From positions 1 to 36,160 of the IMG/VR virus record IMGVR_UViG_3300021093_000202: a DNA stretch of 36,160 nucleotides; one strand, given 5' to 3'. A program made the position numbers and the translations under genes. Positions 13,694-20,415 of the stretch are shown here, piece after piece. The notes beneath the pieces are model-generated. The model was not told the DNA's origin. It did not search any database and was given only the letters and a program-made list of their open reading frames with translations. Each line of letters starts with the position of its first letter. Positions within the stretch are counted from its first letter, which is position 1. The DNA is from a virus.

Positions 13694-13701
13694 TTCGTCC
13701 T

Positions 13702-13726
13702 GTTTATTTTGTAACGAATGGGACTG
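13702..13726 (+). repeat. GTTTATTTTGT element, copy 3
   Basis: GTTTATTTTGT (13702-13712), six variable bases, then TGGGACTG (13719-13726). It overlaps the 3' end of the leftward winged-helix gene and lies just upstream of the methyltransferase gene on the other strand. The 14 bases beginning CCTG are identical to copy 4. No rightward gene follows, so a promoter role is unlikely here. Confidence 0.5.
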
Positions 13727-14147
13727 TGTTGTTACTGCCGTTCAGGATGCTCTCCTCTTCCTTTTTCAATGATTTGTTGCGGGCATGAATTGCCGAAGCG
13801 GTTTGACTGTTTCCGTGGGGATTCATGATGGTGAAACGCTTATCCAACTCTCGTATCATTGCAAATCCGTCCTGAGTAATCCGCCATTGAATACCGTTGA
13901 AATGGCGTTCAAGGAAACCCGACTTTGTGAGAGTGTTCGTATAATGTTTTATTTTGTTTCGGTCAATTTTTTCTAGTTGAAAGTCGTAGTACTCGGTTCT
14001 CGTGAACCACTCACCCTCTTTCATTCGTGTGCGCATGCGTGCGTAGCACAATACCATGTAGGAGCCGCGTCGTCCCCCCTTCGCCATGCCCGCGACCGTG
14101 TTGGCTTGCCAATCCGAATTTTCGGTGTTCATTTGGTTACTGCTCAT
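13704..14147 (-). CDS. Winged-helix DNA-binding protein, likely regulator
   Basis: From the ATG at 14147 the protein has 147 residues. After a flexible start it shows GGRRGSYMVLCYARMRTRMKEGEWFTRTEYYDF, then KIKHYTNTLTKSGFLERHFNGIQWRITQDGFAMI, the helix, helix and wing order of winged-helix proteins (about residues 21-100). A basic tail follows. It lies directly upstream of the methyltransferase-nuclease operon on the same strand with a ten-base gap, so it may control that operon as C-proteins do in restriction-modification systems. TAGAAT (14156-14161) lies eight bases before the ATG. Earlier starts up to 14282 are open but would overlap the divergent gene. Confidence 0.6.
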   Translation of the reverse strand: MSSNQMNTENSDWQANTVAGMAKGGRRGSYMVLCYARMRTRMKEGEWFTRTEYYDFQLEKIDRNKIKHYTNTLTKSGFLERHFNGIQWRITQDGFAMIRELDKRFTIMNPHGNSQTASAIHARNKSLKKEEESILNGSNNTVPFVTK

Positions 14148-14152
14148 GGTGC

Positions 14153-14161
14153 TAGATTCTA
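14153..14161. promoter_or_regulatory. Overlapping divergent -10 boxes
   Basis: TAGATT (14153-14158, plus strand) lies eight bases before the ATG at 14167. TAGAAT (14156-14161, minus strand) lies eight bases before the ATG at 14147. The two -10 boxes share three base pairs, and the two start codons are only 19 bases apart. No good -35 boxes are visible. If both work, polymerases cannot occupy them together, giving an either-or switch. Confidence 0.5.
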
Positions 14162-14166
14162 CAGTC

Positions 14167-14739
14167 ATGGCACACCTTCCCGCTACCCAAATCATTTCGT
14201 CGGACTTCAGTTTTTGGAGCAGAAAAGCCCCCGTTATGGGCGGTGTTTGGCAGGACGCTGCATCGTGTGCCTTGGAGTACATTTACGATGTTGTTGCCGA
14301 GATGCAGGACGCGGAGTATGAACCGCATCTCACCGATTTGCGTAAAATGGTTGACGACGGCATTGGTTCGTTTTTTGACCAGCCAATTCACCCAAATTTG
14401 GGGCGGTTTGCATTTTGGCGCGACTTGGGCGCAACTGGAGTGGTTTTGTCACGCAAGTTTTGTAGCCGTCCGATGCGACAGATGTTCGTACATGAGACTT
14501 TGGTGAACAAGCAGACGGATTACGGGCATGACAATGTTGCGCGGTTTGGTTCGCGTGGTTTGCTGGTGCGTATGCACGACAAGATTGCGCGTTTAGAGAA
14601 CATCATTGCCAAGGGTGTTGACCCGAAGAACGAGTCGCTGTTTGATAATTTCATGGATGTTGCGGGCTATTCGGCAATTGGTTGTATGTGGGAGGCGGAC
14701 GAGTTTTTGTTGCCGTTGGCTAATGCGAAAGCGTCCTGA
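14167..14739 (+). CDS. Nucleotide-modification-associated domain 1 (DUF1599)-like protein
   Basis: The C-terminal half has the DUF1599 pattern: NKQTDYGHDNVARFGSRG (about residues 114-131), a helix with VRMHDKIARLENIIAKG, and ESLFDNFMDVAGYSAIGCMW (about 146-165) with spaced Asp and Glu. The family occurs in phages near genes for modified nucleotides and resembles all-alpha NTP pyrophosphohydrolases. The N-terminal part with PVMGGVWQDAASCALEYIYDVVAEMQD is helical. I choose the ATG at 14167, eight bases after TAGATT; the frame is open from 14086 but would overlap the divergent gene. The next gene overlaps its end. Confidence 0.65.
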   Translation: MAHLPATQIISSDFSFWSRKAPVMGGVWQDAASCALEYIYDVVAEMQDAEYEPHLTDLRKMVDDGIGSFFDQPIHPNLGRFAFWRDLGATGVVLSRKFCSRPMRQMFVHETLVNKQTDYGHDNVARFGSRGLLVRMHDKIARLENIIAKGVDPKNESLFDNFMDVAGYSAIGCMWEADEFLLPLANAKAS

Positions 14740-14974
14740 GCATCCCAAGAAACCCCAACCGCAGGGGGTGCGTTTGTCTGGGTCAAATATTGTGCCGAAG
14801 GGTTTTAAGCCGTACGTGGTGCGTGACCCGAAGACGGAGCAGGATGTGGTGGATTTTTTGTCGTCTGCTGCCGAGGCTGGTGATTGGGAGGCGGAGTTAT
14901 TGCTCGGTCTCCTGAAAGTAATGTCTTTAAATGATTTGATTGTTGAGGGTGCTATTCGTATTCAGCGGGGTTGA
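14723..14974 (+). CDS. Small hypothetical protein
   Basis: From the ATG at 14723 the product is 83 residues: a basic, Pro-rich start (MRKRPEHPKKPQPQGVRL), a short strand region (NIVPKGFKPYVVRDPKTEQDVVDFL) and helices ending RIQRG. It overlaps the end of the DUF1599-like gene by 17 bases, so the two are probably co-transcribed. No family is recognised. Longer readings from 14606 run through the neighbour in another frame and are not protein-like. Confidence 0.5.
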   Translation: MRKRPEHPKKPQPQGVRLSGSNIVPKGFKPYVVRDPKTEQDVVDFLSSAAEAGDWEAELLLGLLKVMSLNDLIVEGAIRIQRG

Positions 14975-14979
14975 TGCCT

Positions 14980-15012
14980 GTTTATTTTGTGAGGCGTGGG
15001 GCTCTGTAAAAT
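14980..15012 (+). promoter_or_regulatory. GTTTATTTTGT element, copy 4, with -10 box of the 15019 gene
   Basis: GTTTATTTTGT (14980-14990), six bases, then TGGGGCTC (14997-15004). TAAAAT (15007-15012) follows and lies six bases before the GTG at 15019. The distance from element to -10 box is shorter than in copy 2, so the repeat is probably not simply a -35 region. Confidence 0.5.
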
Positions 15013-15018
15013 TGGTGA

Positions 15019-15558
15019 GTGGATAAGTTGTCTGTAAAAGTTCTCGGTACACCCATACGAAAGGCAAGTACAAAATCTATGTTTGATGCCAACCAATCGG
15101 TTCACGACTTCTATCTCGTGATGTCCAACGCACAAGAAAAAAGCGAATCGCCATACACGAACAACGCGTTGCGTGAACGCATCAAGGCTCGCGTGATGGC
15201 TGGTTCGGAGGGTGGGCGACCCGGTCAGTGGTCTGCTCGTAAAGCACAACTCGTGGCGTTGCGATACAGGAAAGCGGGTGGGGGGTACAAGAAGGGTAAA
15301 CGCCCAAGCAAGAAGCAACGGTCGCTGAAAAAGTGGGGACGAGAAAAGTGGAGAACCTCGGACGGCAAACCAGCCTTGCGTGGGGGCAAGATGCGCAGGT
15401 ATTTGCCCGATAAGGTATGGGGAAGGTTGTCGCCTGCTCAGCGTGCCGCCACGAATCGCAAGAAGATTCAAGGCGACAAGCGAGGACGACAGTTTGTTGC
15501 GAATACCGAAACCGCCAAAGATAAGGCGAGAAGTTACAGGAAACGAAATAAATTTTAA
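15019..15558 (+). CDS. DUF5872-like basic protein
   Basis: The 179-residue protein is very basic and matches the DUF5872 pattern seen in phages and large viruses: RERIKARVMAGSEGGRPGQW (about 54-73), SARKAQLVALRYRKAGGGY, then LKKWGREKWRTSDGKPA and RYLPDKVWGRLSPAQRAATNRKK. Its role is unknown; the charge suggests nucleic acid binding. The GTG start follows TAAAAT by six bases, and the linker TGGTGAGTGG is the same as at 2174. Its stop TAA shares a base with the next ATG, so the genes are translated together. Confidence 0.72.
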   Translation: MDKLSVKVLGTPIRKASTKSMFDANQSVHDFYLVMSNAQEKSESPYTNNALRERIKARVMAGSEGGRPGQWSARKAQLVALRYRKAGGGYKKGKRPSKKQRSLKKWGREKWRTSDGKPALRGGKMRRYLPDKVWGRLSPAQRAATNRKKIQGDKRGRQFVANTETAKDKARSYRKRNKF

Positions 15559-16004
15559 TGAGCGTCAATAAAAAATCTGCTCCACAAAAACAGGTAGTAG
15601 AAATAGTTAGAGTAGGGCAGTGGGGTCGTGTTGAGTATCAGCATATCCTTGAATGTGGGCATGTTGAGGTTCGTAAACGCCCATCAAAAACGGACAAAAT
15701 AGCGTGCACATGGTGCGTTATCGCCACAGAAAAACAGCGAGAACTCCGCACCTTGACAGTTGTACCTCCCCCGATTACCGAAGAACCGTGGGACTTCTAT
15801 GACGATGTTGCCGTTGATGAGATAAGGCTTGCGCAAACACGGTCAGCATTAGCACACGCTCTCGGATGTCCGCAGGAAAGCATAGAAATTGTGTCATCTG
15901 TTGACGAAAAGGGAGACTTGACGGTGAACTACATGACTGTGTTGCTTGACTACGGGCAGGCGCTGACAATAATCAAAAAATCGCAGAATATCGTTGACAT
16001 CTGA
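15558..16004 (+). CDS. Hypothetical protein with Cys-rich N-terminus
   Basis: The 148-residue product has ILECGHVEVRKRPS...IACTWCVIA near residues 29-55, a CGH plus CxxC set that could bind zinc. A C-terminal alpha/beta part follows (ALGCPQESIEIVSSVDEKGDLTVNYMTVLLDYGQALTI). Similar CGH...CxxC starts are frequent in actinophage proteins of unknown role. The ATG overlaps the previous stop as TAATG. The -35 box of the whiB-like gene lies at its 3' end. Confidence 0.6.
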   Translation: MSVNKKSAPQKQVVEIVRVGQWGRVEYQHILECGHVEVRKRPSKTDKIACTWCVIATEKQRELRTLTVVPPPITEEPWDFYDDVAVDEIRLAQTRSALAHALGCPQESIEIVSSVDEKGDLTVNYMTVLLDYGQALTIIKKSQNIVDI

Positions 16005-16023
16005 ATTGGTCTGTGGTTATGCT
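15994..16023 (+). promoter_or_regulatory. Promoter of the WhiB-like gene
   Basis: TTGACA (15994-15999) and TATGCT (16018-16023) are separated by 18 bases, and the ATG (16032) begins eight bases after the -10 box. The promoter lies across the end of the previous gene. It would give a transcript starting at or near the start codon, independent of the upstream operon. Confidence 0.65.
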
Positions 16024-16031
16024 TGGAGCCC

Positions 16032-16511
16032 ATGAACAAGAGCCTCCGCGCATCTCTCCCATTTGATTCATCCAAATCCGCTTGCCGTGAACACGGAGTT
16101 CGTGTCTTTTATCCAATCGTGGAAAAACCGACAATGTCAAATAGGATGCGTGCGTTAATTCAGGAAGCAAAAAAGATTTGCTCCACATGCGAAGTCAGGG
16201 AGCCCTGTCTCAACTATGCCTTAGAGAATGAGTCGCACGGAATTTGGGGTGGATTATCGGAAACGGAGCGACAATACCGTAGATTAGAACTAGGTATTAC
16301 TTATAAACCGTGGGAAACAGGAAATGGTACCGAGGTGGAATCCATAAATGCGATTCGTGCCCGTCGTCGTTGGCGGGATGCTGAACGAAAACGACGAGAA
16401 CGTGAACGCAAATCAAAACAACGAGACGAACAAAATCCTGACCGAAAAAAGAGGCGCTCCAATGTCCAATACGAAGTGGTAATTGAAGATGAAATGATTG
16501 AATCAGAATGA
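16032..16511 (+). CDS. WhiB-family iron-sulfur transcription factor
   Basis: The protein has the four WhiB cysteines: Cys18 (SACREHG), then Cys50, Cys53 and Cys59 in CSTCEVREPCLNYAL. The hallmark turn GIWGG (residues 70-74) and LSETERQYRR follow. The C-terminal half is unusually long and basic (RRRWRDAERKRRERERKSKQRD) and could add DNA or RNA contact. WhiB proteins hold a [4Fe-4S] cluster and act with the main sigma factor; the family is restricted to actinobacteria and their phages. A phage copy may redirect host transcription or block superinfection. A TTG at 16023 is possible, but the ATG fits the promoter spacing. The end overlaps the primase-helicase start. Confidence 0.93.
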   Translation: MNKSLRASLPFDSSKSACREHGVRVFYPIVEKPTMSNRMRALIQEAKKICSTCEVREPCLNYALENESHGIWGGLSETERQYRRLELGITYKPWETGNGTEVESINAIRARRRWRDAERKRRERERKSKQRDEQNPDRKKRRSNVQYEVVIEDEMIESE

Positions 16512-18262
16512 CACAACTTGCTTCTCCGACAGTTGAGTCGTTCTTAAACAAACTTAACGGCGTAAAAAAGACTGGCGCCGGTTGGCAGGCGCGTTGCCCA
16601 TGTCGCAACGATGATGAAAATCCCTCTCTCTCTGTTGCGCAAGGGAATGACGGTCGCGTCCTCGTCACATGTCACCGTGGTAACGGTTGTGATGTGGTGC
16701 AAATTTGCACATCCCTCAGCATGAAAGTCACCGACCTTTATCCCCCACGCAAGGAGGAGCGGAAACTTTCTCTTGTTGCGACATATGACTACCGAAACGA
16801 AAAAGGCGAAGTTATTTATCAGAAACAGCGTTTCGTAGACCAATGGGGAAAGAAAACATTTAAGCAACGCAGACCCGACCCAAGCAATCCCAAAAAATGG
16901 ATTTATTCGTTGGAGAATATAGACAAAACGCTATATCGTCTCCCCGAAATTATTCAGGCTCGTGAAAATAACGAAGTGATATGGCTCGTTGAAGGCGAAA
17001 AAGATGCAGATAATTTGGTCAAACTCGGCTGGTGTGCAACGACTCCGCCAAACGGCGCTGGCAAATGGCAGGATTCGTTTACCGAAATTCTTCGTGGGTG
17101 CGGAGTATTCATCATCGCCGATAATGATGTACCGGGTTGGGAACATGCGAAAGAGATACAACGCCGATTACAAAAAGTTGGATGTACGGTGAGCACATTT
17201 GTGCCACCTAAACAATTTAAGGATGTTTCCGAACTATTGGCAAACGGAGGGAATCTTGAAGAACTAATTGATTTTAAAGATGCAGAGCCTCTCAATTCGG
17301 CAGAACGAAAAGACGAAGAGAATGAAGAGTCAGATGAACAGGCTTTATCGGATGCAACATCTTCACTTGAATCCATAGCCTCGCAAATCACCAAAGTTCT
17401 ATTGCGCCAAGACCTTTCTGAAGATACGCGAATTTCTCGTGCGACCATGTTGCTTAATCAAATCAAAGGCGAGAACGACTATGACCGAGGACGACTCATT
17501 AATTGGCAGGATTTCCTTGGTGAGTCGGCAGACGAGGAATTTGATTGGGTTATTGACAATCTGATTGAACGAGGTGAACGCATAATGGTGGTGGCAGCCG
17601 AGGGAGTCGGCAAAACCATGCTTGCGCGACAGGTAGCGATTTGTGCTTCCGCAGGTCTTCATCCGTTTAATTTTTCTCGTATCAAACCTATTCGCACCCT
17701 GACTATTGACCTTGAAAATCCAGAGCGTATTATCCGACGAACATCTACGAATATCATGAACGCGGCATTGCGTTACGGTCATGTGAAGCAGGTTGATGCA
17801 CACATACTTATCAAGCCTGCTGGTGTGGATTTACTGAGGGCTGAAGACAGGGCAATAATTGAGGAGGCTGTAGAGAGAATCAAGCCAGACCTTCTTGTTG
17901 TTGGACCTCTATATAAATCATTTGTAGACCCTGGCGGGCGAACATCAGAGGCTGTTGCCGTTCAGGTGGCAAAGTTCTTTGACATGATTCGCGACTACCA
18001 TAAATGCGCATTGTGGTTGGAGCACCATGCGCCCTTGGGTTCGTCAATGAGCACGAGGGATTTGCGTCCGTTCGGGTCTGCTGTTTGGTCGCGGTGGCCG
18101 GAATTCGGTCTTTCGCTACATCCCGACCCAACAATTGTTGGGGAATATGTTTACGATGTGCGACATTTTCGTGGTGCACGAGACGAACGACCATTTCCGA
18201 CTAAACTTAGAAGGGGTAAAGTATTTCCGTTTGAATTAGTTGATGTGAGAGACCAAATATGA
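16508..18262 (+). CDS. Primase-helicase (zinc finger, TOPRIM, RecA-like ATPase)
   Basis: The 584-residue protein has a primase zinc finger with Cys30, Cys32, Cys55 and Cys61. A TOPRIM domain follows with VEGEKDAD (161-168) and ADNDVPG (204-210), and a RecA/RepA-like ATPase with Walker A VAAEGVGKTM (362-371) and the hydrophobic strands TLTIDLENP and LLVVGPLYKS. An acidic linker lies near 260-285. It should synthesise primers and unwind DNA, or load at the fork, like other phage bifunctional primase-helicases. Its ATG overlaps the WhiB-like stop, and its stop overlaps the next gene, so it belongs to the WhiB-led operon. Confidence 0.9.
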   Translation: MTQLASPTVESFLNKLNGVKKTGAGWQARCPCRNDDENPSLSVAQGNDGRVLVTCHRGNGCDVVQICTSLSMKVTDLYPPRKEERKLSLVATYDYRNEKGEVIYQKQRFVDQWGKKTFKQRRPDPSNPKKWIYSLENIDKTLYRLPEIIQARENNEVIWLVEGEKDADNLVKLGWCATTPPNGAGKWQDSFTEILRGCGVFIIADNDVPGWEHAKEIQRRLQKVGCTVSTFVPPKQFKDVSELLANGGNLEELIDFKDAEPLNSAERKDEENEESDEQALSDATSSLESIASQITKVLLRQDLSEDTRISRATMLLNQIKGENDYDRGRLINWQDFLGESADEEFDWVIDNLIERGERIMVVAAEGVGKTMLARQVAICASAGLHPFNFSRIKPIRTLTIDLENPERIIRRTSTNIMNAALRYGHVKQVDAHILIKPAGVDLLRAEDRAIIEEAVERIKPDLLVVGPLYKSFVDPGGRTSEAVAVQVAKFFDMIRDYHKCALWLEHHAPLGSSMSTRDLRPFGSAVWSRWPEFGLSLHPDPTIVGEYVYDVRHFRGARDERPFPTKLRRGKVFPFELVDVRDQI

Positions 18263-18882
18263 CAGAAAAGGGTTTGACTCGTGAGTTCCTAGCCGAAAGA
18301 GACGTACGCATATTCAAAATGCGTCAGGCTGGTATCACCACCGCAGAAATTTCAAGAAGGTTTGGCATGACCAACAATGCTGTCAGTTCGTCTATACGGC
18401 GACAATTGGGCAGGTTGAGCCAAGAAGCGCTCATGGCGTATCCGGAGGTCTTACAGATGGAACTGGAGCGTCTGGATGCCCTTCAGAGCGCAGTGTGGCC
18501 GCTAACGCAACACAGAAAGGTCAAGTTGGATGACGGCACCGAGGTGTCTGTGGAGCCCGACATCAAAGCGGTGTCAACTATTTTGTCAATTATTGACAGG
18601 CGTGCTCGTTTGCTGGGAATGGAGCAAAACAATTTGAATGTTCGTATGGATGTTCAGGACTCCACGCAGAATCAGTTGCGGGCTGTTTTGGCTGGTGCTC
18701 CCGGTGCACAAGTTTCTGAGAAGTTTGACGCTGAGGCTGAAGCAAAGAAATTGCTTGCGATTATGCGTGATTCTGGCGTGATTGAGGAGACGACGGTGAA
18801 TAAGTTGTTGGGTGATTTCCCTGCGTTGACCGAAGGCGGGGAAGACGATGAAGAGAAAGGTGAAGACATTCACCCCGAATAG
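18259..18882 (+). CDS. HTH protein, probable terminase small subunit
   Basis: The 207-residue protein opens with a helix-turn-helix (MRQAGITTAEISRRFGMTNNAVSSSI, about 21-46). A helical middle follows (YPEVLQMELERLDALQSAVWPL), then a DIKAVSTILSIIDRRARLLGME stretch with the R.ARLLG pattern seen in phage terminase small subunits. The C-terminus is acidic. Small terminase proteins bind the packaging site and present DNA to the large subunit. No large subunit is nearby, so a DNA-binding regulator is an alternative. The start overlaps the primase-helicase stop as ATGA. Confidence 0.55.
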   Translation: MTEKGLTREFLAERDVRIFKMRQAGITTAEISRRFGMTNNAVSSSIRRQLGRLSQEALMAYPEVLQMELERLDALQSAVWPLTQHRKVKLDDGTEVSVEPDIKAVSTILSIIDRRARLLGMEQNNLNVRMDVQDSTQNQLRAVLAGAPGAQVSEKFDAEAEAKKLLAIMRDSGVIEETTVNKLLGDFPALTEGGEDDEEKGEDIHPE

Positions 18883-18915
18883 TGCAAACGCTCACAAGTG
18901 GATAATTTATTATAA

Positions 18916-19026
18916 ATGAATGCTTTTTTTGATAACAGCCCTTCTCTTCATTATCGCTTCAGTGTCATTCCACAAATTCGTTCTTATGAGGGCAGTGGAA
19001 CACCCATTTATCTGCTTGGACAATAA
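18916..19026 (+). CDS. Putative 36-residue protein
   Basis: An ATG at 18916 opens a 36-codon frame (MNAFFDNSPSLHYRFSV, then IPQIRSYEGSGTPIYLLGQ). Its composition is ordinary for a protein, and the ATG is preceded by TAATTT (18903-18908) at seven bases, the spacing of the other leaderless starts. It lies alone between the terminase-like gene and the convergent oxygenase gene. It may be a small gene or the remnant of a longer one; length alone does not prove coding. Confidence 0.35.
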   Translation: MNAFFDNSPSLHYRFSVIPQIRSYEGSGTPIYLLGQ

Positions 19027-19056
19027 ACCGCTATCGCGGATTAGGGCTGAGCGAGA

Positions 19057-19887
19057 CTATGCGCTTGTAAAAGCGACCTTATCCTTCTGAGGGGAGCAAA
19101 ACTCAGTAGTAATGACGGGGTGGGTTGAAACCACACATTCCCTCTTATCGGGAAGTTGTTCTTTTACCATCAATCTCATCAACCATCTATCTGTTCCGTC
19201 ATAGCGAGGCTGAAAAGGCTTCCTGCCGTGAGCAACTTGATGATTATCAATAATGAGAACATCACCATCTTCAAGAACAATTTCTTTTATATTCTCGTCA
19301 ACTAATTTCTTAAAACATTCCAAAGCGGAATTCGCAACTTCGGTTTTCCCCCTCATCAGGTCTTCGTCAAAAATGAATCTAAACTTTTTGTGTTTGAAAT
19401 TAATGACCGGCACCAACCATTCATCGTATTGTTTTTTGTTTTCCTTGAAGGATAAGTCGGGTTGGATATAAAATTGGGGGCGCATCAACTCGTACATCAA
19501 TCCGACATCTATATTTCTTAAGATGTCCCCAAAATTCACGTATGTGGTTGGAGCATTCTTATCTCCGCGTAAACACATCAAAATAAGAACATCTGGCTTA
19601 TGCGGATGAAATGCTGTTTCTGTGTGCATTTTCAGCAATGCTTTGGAAGATGAAGAAATTTGTGCGAATTCCGTTTTGGGATTGGGAAGTACGTGTTGAA
19701 TCAGGCGACCGTTCTGCTCCTGTTTGTAGGCGACAGGGAAACCATAATGAGCGCCGAACTTCAACAACAAATCGGATGCCTGTTTAACGATGTCATCGCT
19801 CATCGGTGGTATCAGCGGAGTCGCAGGAATCTGACCTATCTCAACGCCTTTGATTAGTGTTAGGGGTTCATTCGGTTCAATCGTCAT
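19057..19887 (-). CDS. Fe(II)/2-oxoglutarate oxygenase, clavaminate synthase/arginine hydroxylase-like
   Basis: The 276-residue protein has the facial triad HTE (His88, Glu90) in LKMHTETAFHPHKPD and His220 in DNHQVAHGRKPFQPRYDGTDRWLMR, with Arg228/Arg234 placed to bind 2-oxoglutarate. HxE instead of HxD and the HTE.AFHP.KPD and PRYDGTDRW signatures point to the clavaminate synthase-like group, which includes free-amino-acid hydroxylases such as VioC, rather than DNA hydroxylases. CLRGDKNAPTTYV also fits. The substrate is not known. The ATG at 19887 overlaps the previous stop and has GAAGG upstream; the frame is open to 20001 but that part is unlike the family. Confidence 0.85.
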   Translation of the reverse strand: MTIEPNEPLTLIKGVEIGQIPATPLIPPMSDDIVKQASDLLLKFGAHYGFPVAYKQEQNGRLIQHVLPNPKTEFAQISSSSKALLKMHTETAFHPHKPDVLILMCLRGDKNAPTTYVNFGDILRNIDVGLMYELMRPQFYIQPDLSFKENKKQYDEWLVPVINFKHKKFRFIFDEDLMRGKTEVANSALECFKKLVDENIKEIVLEDGDVLIIDNHQVAHGRKPFQPRYDGTDRWLMRLMVKEQLPDKRECVVSTHPVITTEFCSPQKDKVAFTSA

Positions 19888-20074
19888 CCCGTTTGCCTTC
19901 TCTGCGTTTTCGTTTCGGCGCAAGGTCGTGAGTTCTGAGTGGATGACCGTACGGCAAGCGGGTTCTCCGTTTTCCTGCTTTGGTTCCCGGCACTGTCTCA
20001 TACTCTTTTGTTAAGTAATTGAAGCGTGTTCGTTGTTGTGCCCCACGAGAAACTTTCTTATTTTTCTTTCCCAT
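19877..20074 (-). CDS. Small basic protein
   Basis: The 65-residue product is very rich in Lys and Arg (MGKKNKKVSRGAQQRTRFNYL and APKRKRREGKRDDD at the end) with a Tyr-Thr-Pro middle. It is coupled by overlaps to the MazG-like gene (TAATG) upstream and to the oxygenase gene downstream, which supports a real gene. Nucleic acid binding is plausible from charge alone. No family is recognised. Confidence 0.55.
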   Translation of the reverse strand: MGKKNKKVSRGAQQRTRFNYLTKEYETVPGTKAGKRRTRLPYGHPLRTHDLAPKRKRREGKRDDD

Positions 20075-20415
20075 TACCTATTGTCTCCATCTCCACTTAA
20101 AGTATTTAACTGTTGACGCTTTAGAAGTTTTTCAATGTTGTCTCGGGCAACTAGACCCATATTCATATCAACCGCAGAACATAGTTGGGCAACATACCAC
20201 AGAACATCGCCTATTTCCGCCGCTAGAGCCTGTTTCATTTCAACTGTCAATTTTGAATCGTGGTCACGAATAATTTTCTTTACTTTGCCCGCAACTTCAC
20301 CTGCTTCTGACACAAGACCGAGCGAAAGATACTCCAACATTTTTTCTTTTGGGTAAATAGCAGTTTGACTTGTTCTCCATTGATAGTTCGTAAAATCCAT
20401 TTCGTGCGCCTTCAT
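20074..20415 (-). CDS. MazG-like nucleotide pyrophosphohydrolase
   Basis: The 113-residue protein has LGLVSEAGEVAGKVKKIIRD with Glu37 and Glu40 and AAEIGDVLWYVAQLC with Glu67 and Asp70, the ExxE...ExxD metal site of MazG pyrophosphohydrolases. Such enzymes cleave non-canonical or excess NTPs, or lower the alarmone ppGpp during infection. Its ATG overlaps the previous stop as ATGA, and its stop shares a base with the next start. It is thus part of a four-gene leftward operon with the gene at 20412, the small basic protein and the oxygenase. Confidence 0.88.
   Translation of the reverse strand: MKAHEMDFTNYQWRTSQTAIYPKEKMLEYLSLGLVSEAGEVAGKVKKIIRDHDSKLTVEMKQALAAEIGDVLWYVAQLCSAVDMNMGLVARDNIEKLLKRQQLNTLSGDGDNR

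Noticed and set aside
14086-14166. Longer N-terminus for the DUF1599-like gene
   Set aside because: It would run through the start region of the divergent gene, and the ATG at 14167 has the expected -10 spacing.
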